A DNA stretch of 64,000 nucleotides from Symsagittifera roscoffensis (lineage: Eukaryota; Xenacoelomorpha; Acoela; Convolutidae): the NCBI RefSeq assembly GCF_963678635.1, contig NC_087069.1, positions 32,139,710 to 32,203,709 on the forward strand, written 5' to 3'. The notes beneath the pieces are model-generated. The model was not told the DNA's origin. It ran no database searches and worked only from the letters and a program-made list of their open reading frames with translations. Both the position numbers and the translations under genes were made by a program. Of this stretch, positions 10,455-19,740 are shown piece by piece. Within the stretch, counting starts at the first letter, position 1, and every line of letters starts with the position of its first letter.

Positions 10455-10707
10455 TATTGAAAAACTCGTCTGTGATTGGTCAATTTTCAGACATGGTTGC
10501 TTAGAACCAAAAGACCCTTAACGAAATTGTAATTGCTATTCGAGAAAGGAGTGAAACAATAATGACATATGACTTTTAACTTGTTAAATTGACATCAAAA
10601 ATAATGGAGTTGATCAAAGGTTGTTGAAATTGACTTAAAACACTTTAATGGAAAAATAATGATAAGAATTTTTTTGTTTTTAAACATCCAGACGTACTAA
10701 TATAAGA
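10455..10707 (+). mobile_element. Copia 3' LTR
   Basis: Aligns base by base with the 5' LTRs: ACTCGTCTGTGATTGGTCAA, AACCAAAAGACCC, GACATCAAAAATAATG, CATCCAGACGTACTAATATA. The first bases are TATTG instead of TGTTG, so the terminal TG is mutated. Divergence from the 5' LTR is clear by eye, so the insertion is old. Confidence 0.8.
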
Positions 10708-10778
10708 AACTGTATAACTAAAAACGTACTGTAAGTGTAACCAAAACCGATGAATGGCCGCTTTATTTCACCCTAAGA

Positions 10779-11525
10779 TTGAAGAAATCTGCAAAAGAAT
10801 TTTACCCTACCCTCCCAAAGGCTACTAGAGTTATCTATGATGAGACAGTTAAAGCTTTCCGAAGACAATACTTTGAAAAACCGGTGGTCTTCAGCGGACG
10901 GCTAACGCGTCGCGTGCAGCAGGGAAGTGAACAGTTAACAGGTTTCCTAGGGTTTTTACAGCAATTCGCGCTGAAGGCGTACCCAGACGAGTCTAAGGAC
11001 ATACGGCATCACCTAGTACTTAGAGGTTTTCTGTGAGAGATCAACCAAAGCCAAGTTAGACTTGAACTCCGCAAGACAATTGGGGACAAGGAAAAGAACA
11101 TCGTGAAAACTCTAGAGCGAGCATTTCACCTGTAAGCCGTAATTAGAATTGAGGAAAAAGAACAAATGCCAGCAATAGCAGCCATACAGAGAGTTGAAAC
11201 AGAAAACCTAATAGGTTCGGTAAATAGACTAGTTCAAGAGATGTCGGCTGATAATAAAACTATTACCCGGAGCAGTGACGGTGGAAGAGAGAACAACCAC
11301 TTGGGAGGAACTCGACGCAATGGGAACCGATATAGGGAACAATGTTCAAAGGACCGAGCAAGAAGTCCCACCCCAATACCAAATACGTGCGAAAGAAATG
11401 ACAACTCCAAAGAAGACAACATCTGTTGCAAATGTCGACTGTGTATGCCAAAGTGTCATTGGGCAAAGAACTGCCATAATTGTTTTACTTGTGGAAATTC
11501 TACCCACATGATGCCCTTGGAATAA
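10779..11525 (+). pseudogene. gag: Gypsy gag (two in-frame stops)
   Basis: One frame runs 10779-11525 with a TGA at 11034 and a TAA at about 11133. Before the first stop: KEFYPTLPKATRVIYDETVK, ...GSEQLTGFLGFLQQFALKAY. The phrase HHLVLRGFL followed by LELRKTIGDK is the gypsy gag pattern (F-L-x-G-L...LRLEL). The C-terminal end has a cysteine-rich stretch, CKCRLCMPKCHWAKNCHNC and CGNSTHMM, a remnant of two zinc knuckles that would bind the RNA. Gag would form the particle. The start is taken at the first Met; the true start may be upstream. Confidence 0.75.
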
Positions 11526-11582
11526 AAGGACGGAACAAACCAGCATAATCAGGATGTGCTCCACTAACAAATCGAAACTTTT

Positions 11583-11960
11583 CAATGTGGAGTTGTTACT
11601 GAACAGGAAATTGGTAACAGAACTTTTTGACAGTGGGAGCAGCATTTCGCTCATTAGTTTCGAGACGTATGAACGGCTTGGAAAGTCGGGTAGCAAAAAG
11701 GCTTTTGATATTAACGTGTAAGCGGCCAACAATGCGGCGTTGAAAATAGTTGGCAGTGTCGACATCAAAATCGAAACGAAACCAAAATCAGAGATTTTAC
11801 CCAAGAGTTTTTAATAACGGCGAATAACGGCTTACCCTGCCTTCTTGGTTTTTATTTCATGATAGGTCAAGAATGTATTCTAAACATTGGCGAACAATTG
11901 CCATACAGTACGAAACATTGGACAGCGCTACCCATATCAGCACAAACACTGACCTGTGTC
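11583..11960 (+). pseudogene. Gypsy protease
   Basis: Retropepsin-like aspartic protease. LVTELFDSGSSISLISFETY has the DSG active site (about 11628), preceded by a beta-strand-like stretch NVELLLNRK. A TAA at about 11718 breaks the frame, which goes on with ALKIVGSVDIKIETKP. In another frame from about 11815, LITANNGLPCLLGF matches the usual I-L-G-x-D-F end of gypsy proteases. The protein would mature the Gag-Pol polyprotein. Confidence 0.75.
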
Positions 11961-12569
11961 CAACCCTTGCAGTAGCAGATAGGAATGCAAGAATCCTCAG
12001 CTGACATGAAAACTAGTAGAAACTGTCATCAAGGATAAAAACGTTACCGTCCTCATTAGCCCAAAAGGTTTAAGCGAAAGCAGACAAGAATTCAAAGAGA
12101 AAACCGGACTACTGGTAGCTGATTCCTTGTTTAGTTCAAACGAAGGAAAAAGTTGGCTGAAGAAACTGAACATGCAAAATGAAGCTTTTAACATATACCA
12201 TGACTGCAAAATCGCTCATTATACCGATTTGAGAATCAGTTTCAAGAAAACGAATTCTTTTGTAGCAAGGAACGACCGCAGCATCAGGAGCACTTTGAAA
12301 TAGGCAAACACGCTACTCTGAACGGTGCACAGTTGGCATCTGAAAAAGTACAGATAATTTTTGATAAAGATAACCGGGTATTTTCTTGCAGCCCATCTGA
12401 CCTACGATTTTCGGATAAATTCAGATATAAAGTAAAATTAAACGCTGATGCAAAGTCAGTTTGGTGGGCATAAGGAAGTATGATTTTTGAAAAGCGGAAA
12501 ACCATGGAGGATTTAGAAAAGCAACCTAGATGAACCAAATCACTCGAATTGTGCAGCCCCACCCATTGC
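11961..12569 (+). pseudogene. Gypsy pol: protease-RT linker and RT N-terminal part
   Basis: Decayed sequence. The stretch around 12300-12520 reads HATLNGAQLAS..., FRYKVKLNADAKSVWWA and KRKTMEDLEKQPR, the gypsy RT entry (positions normally like H-x-I-x-T...P-V-W-x-x-P-Y...M-x-x-E-V-x-x-L). No single frame spans it. Confidence 0.6.
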
Positions 12570-13040
12570 TGCTAAGAAAAAAGACGGATCTCACAGGTTA
12601 GTAGTTGGTTAAAGAGTACTGAACAATTAGATCGAAAAGACAAGCTGGCCCCTACGAAGGATAAGTGATGTCATCGACTCATTGGATAATAACATGTTCC
12701 TCTCCATCATTGATTTAATTTCTGGTTATTTTCAAATGGCGTTAGATGAAGTTTCGCAAAATTACTGCCTGAGTAAAGCCGATGGGTCTCTATAAGTGGA
12801 AAAGACTACCGATGGGTATCGATTCAGCGCCAGGAGCATTCAAAACCTAATTGAGTTAATACCAAGTGGGTTATCATATTGCTTTGGTGTTTCTAGACGA
12901 CTTTAAAATCTTTGATAGAAAATTTGAAGATTATCTAGACAGTTTGGAACTTAAACTGTGTCGTCCGAAAGAAGCAGTGTTAAAAATAAAAGGATCGAAG
13001 ATGTATATTCTTTCAAAAGAATTTTTTTTTTCGTGGACAT
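12570..13040 (+). pseudogene. Gypsy reverse transcriptase
   Basis: 12570-12795: KKKDGSHRLVVG, SWPLRRISDVIDSLDNNMF, SIIDLISGYFQMALDE, with two stops. Next frame: YKWKRLPMGIDSAPGAF. ORF 12866-13021 has HIALVFLDDFKIFDRKFEDY, where LDD is the polymerase active site with both Asp residues. The motif order matches gypsy RT fingers and palm. It would make cDNA from the element RNA. A run of ten T near 13024 marks a frameshift. Confidence 0.88.
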
Positions 13041-13640
13041 ATTGTGTCAAAAAACGGCGTAGAAGTTTATCCGGAAAAGATAAACGCAGTGAAACTCATC
13101 AAAGATCCTCACAATATCAAACAACTGCGGGTGTTATTAGGATTCATTGGGTTCTACCGAGGTTTATTGAAGGGTTTGGGAAGACAGAAGAACCACTTTA
13201 CAAATTTCCTAATAACAGCGAAAAGTTCTTTCTTAATGAAGGTTGCAAAGCAGTGAAGGAACTGAAAGAAGAATTGCAGCAATCACCAAAACGGAGATAC
13301 CCGGAAGATGAAGATATGCATACCCAAACAACAGTTGCTTCATTGACTGGGATAGGGGCCACATTGACACAAAAGCAACAAGACCAAATTCGAATTATTG
13401 CGTACGCCAGCAAAACGCAATGGACAACGAAATTACACCGCAACCAAAACAAAACTATACGCAATCGTAAATTTTGCGCATTATTTCCGAAACTATCAGT
13501 TGGGACGTAAATTCGTAATAGTTATGGATCACAGAGCCTCTACGTGACTTGATAGGTTCAAAGAGCCAGACGGTTTGATAGCTAGATGGTTGGAAAAACT
13601 AAGGCAGTTCCATTAAGATATCAAACACGAAGCGGGAAAG
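13041..13640 (+). pseudogene. Gypsy RT connection and RNase H
   Basis: 13044-13200: VSKNGVEVYPEKINAVKLIK and LLGFIGFYRGLLKG, the strongly conserved RT thumb/connection. Then, in the other frame: KTEEPLYKFPNNSEKFFLNE. RNase H follows: SLTGIGATLTQKQQDQIRII, YASKT, and further NFAHYFRNYQLGRKFVIVMD, with the end part FKEPDGLIARWLEKLRQF. The first catalytic Asp, usually in D-A-S, is not seen (ASLTG preceded by Val). Several frame changes. Confidence 0.82.
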
Positions 13641-13989
13641 AAAATTCTACATGGATACTGGACTGCTATCAAGGGTTTCAACTACCACTGAGGAGACAGT
13701 TAATCAAACAGGAAGAACAAAAGAAATTTCGAACACTATCTGAGAACAAACCCTGAAACTCCCGATTTGAAATAACAAACGGCTCAATTGAATTCTAAGG
13801 AAATAAGAACGGCAAAGAACTGGGTGCAAAACAAGGAGAGAACAGAGAAAAAGCAAATGAGTGGCTCTTCAAAGATTGTAGGGAATTATTGGTTAGATTT
13901 CGAAAATTTGCTTGTTTAAAACGACTTAATAAAAAGAAAGAAACTGACCAAAGAACAGTTTATCGTAGTCCAAATTGTTGTGACTCCTG

Positions 13990-14890
13990 TGTTCATCCAG
14001 AAAAAGCTCGTTTTGCTACATGAATCTTCGGGTCATTTTGGTTGAGACTTGTGAAAAGACTTTCAAGCGTACTCAAGAAAGATTTTACTGGCCTGGAATG
14101 AGTCGCGATATTAAATATTGCGTTATTAGCTGCGAAAAAAGCATAGCAAAAAAAAACTAAGCCACAATTATAAATATCCACTGCAGATATGGAAGCCAGG
14201 TCGCGTTCCAAGTTAGCGAAGGATATCATGGGACCGCTGCTGGTATCAGAAGGACTCAGTATAATCTTTTAAATGGAGGCCAATTCCTAAAGTGGTACGA
14301 AGCGGTAAGACTTCAGAACCGAGAAGCAAAGACAGCAGCTAGAGCATTGGCTTATAATTGGATTTCACGCTTTGGCTGCCCAGCAAATCTGCACAGCAAC
14401 AAGAGACCAAACTTCAAAAAAAAAATTTCAGAACTGGGAATCGATAGAACTAGCACAACATTTTTTCACCCTCAGGGAAACGCAATGATTGAAGGAACCA
14501 ATAGAACAATCAAAGAAGCCTGGTTTGAATAAGTGGTAGAAAACCACAATGACTGGACCAAATATCTTCAAACCTTTTTGATGGCTTATAGATCTTCAAT
14601 TCGTGCAGTGACAAAACAAAGTCCGTAATACTTGATTTTTGGTCGCCCTTGTTCCTTGCCAACAAATTGCATGTACGAAACATCACAAACAAAAGTCTTT
14701 GCAACGCCAAGCGACTACGTCAGAGACTTGAAGAAGGAACTCCAAACAAACTGCGAACTGGTGCGTGATACCATGAACGTCAAATAAAAACAAAACTAAT
14801 CTAAGTATAACGTGAATGACAAAGTACTACTTTTTATACCCACGAAGACACACAAAGAAAATTAATTCGTTCTATAACGGACAACATATA
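13990..14890 (+). pseudogene. Gypsy integrase
   Basis: Zinc-binding part at 14000-14150: LLHESSGHFG, TQERFYWPGMSRDIKYCVIS, C. Catalytic core: KWYEAVRLQNREAKTAARAL, NWISRFGCPANLHSNKRPNF, TFFHPQGNAMIEGTNRTIKE. The second catalytic Asp, normally in H-S-D, is Asn here (HSN); the Glu of MIEGTNR is kept. Then WTKYLQTFLMAYRSSIRAV and YLIFGRPCSLPTNCMYE. Wording is close to the 412 type. The sequence breaks at 14890 and jumps into the middle of an LTR. Confidence 0.88.
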
Positions 14891-15030
14891 ATTTCTTGTA
14901 TTTATCTCAAAAATTTGCGAGATCAATTTTGAGTATAATATTAAAGCATTAAAAAAAATCGAGTTTTGAAATTAACTTAGACTCAATCCTTGTCCTATTC
15001 CGAGAAAGTACGTGTTGGGCTTATTCTTGA
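14891..15030 (+). mobile_element. 3' part of a gypsy LTR (copy A)
   Basis: Matches 17370-17508: ATTTCTTGTATTTATCTCAA, then TTGCGAGATCAATTTTGAGT and TTCCGAGAAAGTACGTGTTG. The element is deleted from the integrase tail (after ...GGACAACATATA) into the LTR middle; a three-base overlap (ATA/AT) is the only homology at the junction. LINE sequence starts right after it. Confidence 0.8.
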
Positions 15031-16016
15031 AAAAATAGCATGAAATTTCGCCAATATTTTGGTCTATTTTAACACGGAAAAAAACCTACGAAAAACCTAT
15101 AAACTCCGGAAAAGTCTTAGTAGGAGGGACGTTTTAGCTGCTAATTTGCTATTTTTAAAAACCAAATTTTCCTCCGTTAACGCTAAAAGCATGGGAAATC
15201 TAGTTTAATTAAACTCACTTATCGAAAAATTTCAAGTTTTGAAAAGTTGTCCTGGATCATTTTTTGCATTCAAGAAGCAGAAATGTCAAATCTTACAAAT
15301 AAGCATGTGATTTTACAGGAAAAATATAATAATTCATTTAGCTTTATACCGGGCTCAAAAAAATCTGGTAGTTTTTTTAATGTTATGGTCACCAAAACTG
15401 AATCCTGCAGCAAAAAGAATTGCTTCAAGTACAGGTTTTCAAGTGTTGAATTTTGTCAAATTTGATTGGTTTGTTATCAACATTTATGCGTACCCAAATT
15501 CCTTCCAAGCAATTTTAAATTCCCTAAAAACAAGCATCATATTTTTACCTCATCACTCAAAAACCGTCATGCGGGGTGATTTCAATGCACTAAATTATGA
15601 AAACTCAACAGTTCTTCAAGACTTAAGTTAAATTCTTCACGTATCAAACGATTTACCTAGATCAAAGAAAAGTTCTTGATTGTTTTGGTTTTGTTGATTT
15701 CGCACTCAAGATTAATTTTTGTAATTATACACATTATGACAAACAAAATAAAACTTTAGCGCGCTTGGGTTATATTTTTATAGGTTTCGAAACAGAGTAT
15801 GACTCTTTGCAAAACACTCAAATATCAATATCTGATCATTTGCTCTTAAACGTTTTTGTTAAGCCATCAACCTTGTATCAGCGCAAACCTAGTTACTGGA
15901 AATTGAATGTTAAAATTTAAACAAACAATGCCAGTTTATTTCGAAAAGATTTGAAAATAAATCACCAAGTGCTTAGTAAAACTTTGAGCATAAACTTTGT
16001 GACCTTCTGAAGTTTA
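15031..16016 (+). pseudogene. LINE 5' part with APE-type endonuclease, copy A
   Basis: The endonuclease of an L1/Tx1-like non-LTR element would nick the target DNA. Frames: 15247-15370 (MSNLTNKHVILQEKYNNSF), 15380-15628 (FDWFVINIYAYPNSFQ, then VMRGDFNALNYE, the G-D-F-N motif) and 15654-15917 (VLDCFGFVDFALK, YTHYDKQNKTLARLGYIF, ISISDHLLL, the S-D-H motif). The Tyr/Arg-Leu-x-Tyr-Ile and SDH motifs come in the normal order. Two frameshifts and a stop break it. It is cut at 16016 by gypsy integrase sequence. Copies C and D are at 19067 and 41857. Confidence 0.85.
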
Positions 16017-16260
16017 AGAACTGGTGCGTGATGCCATGATCGTCAAATAAGAACAAAACGAATCTAAGTAAAACGTGAACGTCAAAGAACTACTTTTTAG
16101 ACCCACAAAGACACACGAAGAAAATTAATTCGTTCTATATCGGACCACATATAATCAAAGAGATTGTAAAGTTAGGGCTGTGGTGCGGCCTATTGTGTTC
16201 AAGATAGTAAGCGTTAACACTAAATATAGAACTGTGGCGCCACTCGATTAGCTTGAACCA
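16017..16260 (+). pseudogene. Gypsy integrase C-terminal tail, duplicated (copy B)
   Basis: GAACTGGTGCGTGATGCCAT and the next ~130 bases repeat 14755-14890 with few changes. Beyond the point where copy A is deleted it goes on: RDCKVRAVVRPIVFKIVSVN and KYRTVAPLD, the end of the integrase. Several stops are present. Confidence 0.8.
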
Positions 16261-16269
16261 CCAAATATT

Positions 16270-16674
16270 GTGAATAGGGCTTCAATTTCATGCGAGGAGG
16301 TGATCAATCTCAGAGGTTTTATAAATGAAGCCGAGGGGTTTTTGGATAACAGCGAGAAATCGAGGGTGACAAACCTGCAACTCAGGGAGCAACTGAGAAT
16401 CTTTCCAATTGAGATTAACAAGGGGATAGAGAAACTCCTGCAATTGGAGGGAGCCACTGAAGGCTACAAATTAAAAATTGAAGCTCTCGAAATAGAGAGG
16501 GACTCGCTGGAAAGTCGGAGGGAAATCTCTGAAAGTCGGAGGGACAGGAAGAAGCTTTACGCTAACTTGCAAACAGAAACTTTCGCAAGAGAACTACTCA
16601 CGATAAGATTGCGTCTACACGACGCACAGAGTCCTTTTTCCGGCCCTCCCAGCCCTTTTGATATTTTTTGTTAG
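16270..16674 (+). CDS. Coiled-coil ORF after gypsy integrase
   Basis: An uninterrupted 134-codon frame between the integrase and the polypurine tract. The middle (about residues 45-105) has heptad-like Leu/Ile spacing and high charge, e.g. LQLREQLRIFPIEINKGIEK and KLKIEALEIERDSLESRREI, and probably forms a coiled coil. There is a short tandem repeat, SRREISESRRDRKK. The end is Pro-rich (SPFSGPPSPF). No signal peptide or membrane segment is seen, so it does not look like an envelope protein. It could be a separate third ORF of the element or the end of pol; the frame before it is open back to about 16235. It is the best kept frame of the gypsy element. Confidence 0.55.
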   Translation: MNRASISCEEVINLRGFINEAEGFLDNSEKSRVTNLQLREQLRIFPIEINKGIEKLLQLEGATEGYKLKIEALEIERDSLESRREISESRRDRKKLYANLQTETFARELLTIRLRLHDAQSPFSGPPSPFDIFC

Positions 16675-17033
16675 CGGAACTGGCGCCGCCTGAAACAAAG
16701 GATAGGCATTTTGAGAGGCTATGCCTTCTATTCCACCAAGATAAAGTCAGAAGAGAGGAATATTTCATGGTGCTAATTGAAACCTGATATATTCTGGTGG
16801 ATCCAGAGGCAAAAAAATCTAGAAGAAAAGAAGCCTAGAAGCTGCAAAAGTTGTGTTGCGCCATAAAATGGACACTTAAACTGGAAGCTTTTTTTCTGAC
16901 AAATTTTTTGATGTGCTCCATAAATCTAGTCCCTTATAACGTGCTAAGAGTGGTAAAATTGTATCATGGGGGCCAATTGATTTGCAAAACACTCACCATA
17001 ATTGCTCCGTCGTGAGTGGAACACTCCATTTTC
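16675..17033 (+). other. Gypsy 3' untranslated region
   Basis: No frame of note. It lies between the coiled-coil ORF and the polypurine tract and is repeated at 18020-18378 and, more diverged, at 40921-41301. Confidence 0.6.
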
Positions 17034-17044
17034 AAGGAGGGGAA
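17034..17044 (+). other. Gypsy polypurine tract, copy B
   Basis: AAGGAGGGGAA, three bases before the LTR start TGTAGGG. The same tract is at 18379-18389 and 41302-41312. Confidence 0.75.
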
Positions 17045-17047
17045 CAT

Positions 17048-17508
17048 TGTAGGGAAAGGGAAGTTTCCTTGTTAGTGAATTGTAAAGATCATAAATTGAA
17101 CTAGTTTGGAAAAAATCAAGGCTAATTTATGATGTTTGGGATTTGTTAACGCGTTAAACTACTTGGACAATCATGCAAGTGAGAAAATTTCACTTTATGT
17201 AGTGTCAGATAAAGCTGACAAAAGGTGCAAAAATCCGTCATCTGGGTGAAATCAAAATTTGCTCAGATTAAGGATAGAAACGGGGCAACGCGGGAAAATC
17301 ATAATTGAACATTCAGAGCAATCAGTTGGTTAATAATTCATTCCTTGATACTTTTTTTCATTACTAGTTTCTTGTATTTATCTCAAAAATTTGCGAGATC
17401 AATTTTGAGTATAAAAACTAAAGCATTAAAAAAAATCGAGTTTTGAAATTAACTTAGACTCAATCCTTGTCCTATTCCGAGAAAGTACGTGTTGGGCTTA
17501 TTCTTGAA
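17048..17508 (+). mobile_element. Gypsy 3' LTR, copy B
   Basis: Starts TGTAGGGAAAGGGAAGTTTC after the polypurine tract. The end, set by alignment with the 5' LTR end, is near TTATTCTTGA. Length about 461 bp. The TATA-like box of the left-hand LTRs falls in a deleted stretch here. Confidence 0.78.
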
Positions 17509-17722
17509 AAAATAGCCTGAAATTTCGCCAATATTTTGGTCTATTTTAACACGGAAAAAACCTACGAAAAACCTATAAACTCCGGAAAAGTCTTAGTAGG
17601 AGGAGAGTTTTAGCTGCTAATTTGCTATTTTTAAAAACCAAATTTTCCTCCGTTAACGCTAAAAGCATGGGAAATCTAGTTTAATTAAACTCACTTATCG
17701 AAAAATCTCAGGTTTTGAAAAG

Positions 17723-18019
17723 TTGTCCTGGGAGCAACTGAGAATCTTTCCAATTGAGATTAACAAGGGGATAGAGAAACTCCTGCAATTGGAGGGAGCC
17801 ACTGAAGGCTACAAATTAAAAATTGAAGCTCTCGAAATAGAGAGGGACTCGCTGGAAAGTCGGAGGGAAATCTCTGAAAGTCGGAGGGACAGGAAGAAGC
17901 TTTACGCTAACTTGCAAACAGAAACTTTCGCAAGAGAACTACTCACGATAAGATTGCGTCTTCACGACGCACAGAGTCCTTTTTCCGGCCCTCCCAGCCC
18001 CTTTGATATTTTTTGTTAG
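17723..18019 (+). CDS. Coiled-coil ORF, truncated copy C
   Basis: 98-codon frame identical in sequence to the last 96 residues of the ORF at 16270-16674. It now begins MSWEQ, the Met coming from the LINE leader fused in front. The first third of the original is missing. Whether it is ever translated is unknown. Confidence 0.5.
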   Translation: MSWEQLRIFPIEINKGIEKLLQLEGATEGYKLKIEALEIERDSLESRREISESRRDRKKLYANLQTETFARELLTIRLRLHDAQSPFSGPPSPFDIFC

Positions 18020-18392
18020 CGGAACTGGCGCCGCCTGAAACAAAGGATAGGCATTTTGAGAGGCTATGCCTTCTATTCCACCAAGATAAAGTCAGAAGAG
18101 AGGAATATTTCATGGTGCTAATTGAAACCTGATATATTCTGGTGGATCCAGAGGCAAAAAAATCTAGAAGAAAAGAAGCCTAGAAGCTGCAAAAGTTGTG
18201 TTGCGCCATAAAATGGACACTTAAACTGGAAGCTTTTTTTCTGACAAATTTTTTGATGTGCTCCATAAATCTAGTCCCTTATAACGTGCTAAGAGTGGTA
18301 AAATTGTATCATGGGGGCCAATTGATTTGCAAAACACTCACCATAATTGCTCCGTCGTGAGTGGAACACTCCATTTTCAAGGAGGGGAACAT

Positions 18393-18853
18393 TGTAGGGA
18401 AAGGGAAGTTTCCTTGTTAGTGAATTGTAAAGATCATAAATTGAACTAGTTTGGAAAAAATCAAGGCTAATTTATGATGTTTGGGATTTGTTAACGCGTT
18501 AAACTACTTGGACAATCATGCAAGTGAGAAAATTTCACTTTATGTAGTGTCAGATAAAGCTGACAAAAGGTGCAAAAATCCGTCATCTGGGTGAAATCAA
18601 AATTTGCTCAGATTAAGGATAGAAACGGGGCAACGCGGGAAAATCATAATTGAACATTCAGAGCAATCAGTTGGTTAATAATTCATTCCTTGATACTTTT
18701 TTTCATTACTAGTTTCTTGTATTTATCTCAAAAATTTGCGAGATCAATTTTGAGTATAAAAATTAAAGCATTAAAAAAATCGAGTTTTGAAATTAACTTA
18801 GACTTAATCCTTGTCCTATTCCGAGAAAGTACGTGTTGGGCGTATTCTTGAAA
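18393..18853 (+). mobile_element. Gypsy LTR, copy C
   Basis: Same as copy B shifted by 1345 bp, with its own polypurine tract at 18379-18389. LINE leader follows at once. Confidence 0.8.
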
Positions 18854-19066
18854 AAATAGCATGAAATTTCGCCAATATTTTGGTCTATTTTAACACGGAA
18901 AAAACCTACGAAAAACCTATAAACTCCGGAAAAGTCTTAGTAGGAGGGAAGTTTTAGCTGCTAATTTGCTATTTTTAAAAACCAAATTTTCCTCCGTTAA
19001 CGCTAAAAGCATGGGAAATCTAGTTTAATTAAACTCACTTATCGAAAAATCTCAGGTTTTGAAAAG
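18854..19066 (+). other. LINE leader next to the LTR
   Basis: About 210 bases shared by 15031-15246, 17509-17721, 18854-19066 and 41626-41856. Each time it directly follows the gypsy LTR end. It contains CGTTAACGCTAAAAGCATGG and TTTAATTAAACTCACTTATC. It is probably the start of the LINE coding region, decayed, since the endonuclease frame follows without its N-terminal motif being clear. Confidence 0.55.
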
Positions 19067-19740
19067 TTGTCCTGGATCTTTTTTTGCATTCAACAAGCAA
19101 AAATGTCAAATCTTACAAATAAGCATGTGATTTTACAGGAAAAATATAATAATTCATTTAGCTTTATACCGGGCTCAAAAAAATCTGGTAGTTTTTTTAA
19201 TGTTATGGTCACCAAAACTGAATCCTGCAGCAAAAAAAATTGCTTCAAGTACAGGTTTTCAATTGTTGAATTTTGTCAAATTTGATTGGTTTGTTATCAA
19301 CATTTATGCGTACCCAAATTCCTTCCAAGCAATTTTAAATTCCCTAAAAACAAGAATCATATTTTTACCTCATCACTCAAAAACCGTCATGCGGGGTGAT
19401 TTCAATGCACTAAATTATGAAAACTCAACAGTTCTTCAAGACTTAAGTTAAATTCTTCACGTATCAAACGATTTACCTAGATCAAAGAAAAGTTCTTGAT
19501 TGTTTTGGTTTTGTTGATTTCACACTCAAGATTAATTTTTGTAGTTATACACATTATGACAAACAAAATAAAATTTTAGCGCGCTTGGGTTATATTTTTA
19601 TAGGTTTCGAAACAGAGTATGACTCTTTGCAAAACACTCAAATATCAATATCTGATCATTTGCTCTTACACGTTTTTGTTAAGCCATCAACCTTGTATCA
19701 GCGCAAACCTAGTTACTGGAAATTGAATGTTAAAATTTAA
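19067..19740 (+). pseudogene. LINE APE-type endonuclease, copy C
   Basis: Same three frames as copy A: 19067-19282 (MSNLTNKHVILQEKYNNSF), 19200-19448 (FDWFVINIYAYPNS, RGDFNALNYE) and 19474-19737 (VLDCFGFVDFTLK, NKILARLGYIF, SISDHLLL, KPSYWKLN). The frame breaks are in the same places as in copy A, so they existed before the segment was duplicated. This copy leads on into the RT domain. Confidence 0.85.

Larger units (their letters stand above)
6030..10707 (+). mobile_element. Ty1/copia retrotransposon, nearly full-length, dead
   Basis: About 4.7 kb: 5' LTR 6030-6282, primer binding site 6283, gag, protease, integrase, RT and RNase H in the copia order, polypurine tract 10446-10454 and 3' LTR 10455-10707. 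Protease-integrase before RT defines the copia type. Flanks are AGCTG before the 5' LTR (6025-6029) and AACTG after the 3' LTR (10708-10712), a likely 5-bp target duplication with one change. It lies in the leader of a gypsy element on the same strand. Many stops and frameshifts make it inactive. Confidence 0.85.
5035..17508 (+). mobile_element. Ty3/gypsy (412/mdg1-like) retrotransposon with nested copia
   Basis: Reading outwards from the copia insertion: gypsy LTR and leader on the left (5035-6029); gag, protease, RT, RNase H and integrase in gypsy order on the right (10779-14890); then, after a duplicated integrase tail (16017), a coiled-coil ORF, polypurine tract and LTR (17048-17508). Integrase after RNase H defines the gypsy order. 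The integrase wording resembles the 412 group, in line with the TGGCGAC primer site. All genes are broken. The 3' part is rearranged by tandem duplication and by a LINE fragment at 15031-16016. Confidence 0.75.
16386..17730 (+). repeat. 1345-bp tandem duplication, copy B
   Basis: Starts GGAGCAACTGAGAATCTTTC and is followed directly by a nearly identical copy (17731-19074). The unit holds the 3' two thirds of the coiled-coil ORF, the 3' untranslated region, polypurine tract, LTR and LINE leader. Only scattered single-base differences are seen, so the event is recent. Confidence 0.92.
17731..19074 (+). repeat. 1345-bp tandem duplication, copy C
   Basis: Second copy, 1344-1345 bp. The left junction fuses the LINE leader (...AAAGTTGTCCTG) to the coiled-coil frame (GGAGCAACTG); the shared triplet or so (CTGG/AGGG) is the only homology. 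At 19074 the LINE leader goes on into the endonuclease instead. Confidence 0.92.

Noticed and set aside
11346-11804. 152-codon minus-strand open frame
   Set aside because: Antisense to gypsy gag and protease, which carry clear motifs on the plus strand.
16270-16674. Envelope gene of an errantivirus-like element
   Set aside because: No signal peptide, membrane segment, cleavage site or cysteine pattern; the sequence is a charged coiled coil.
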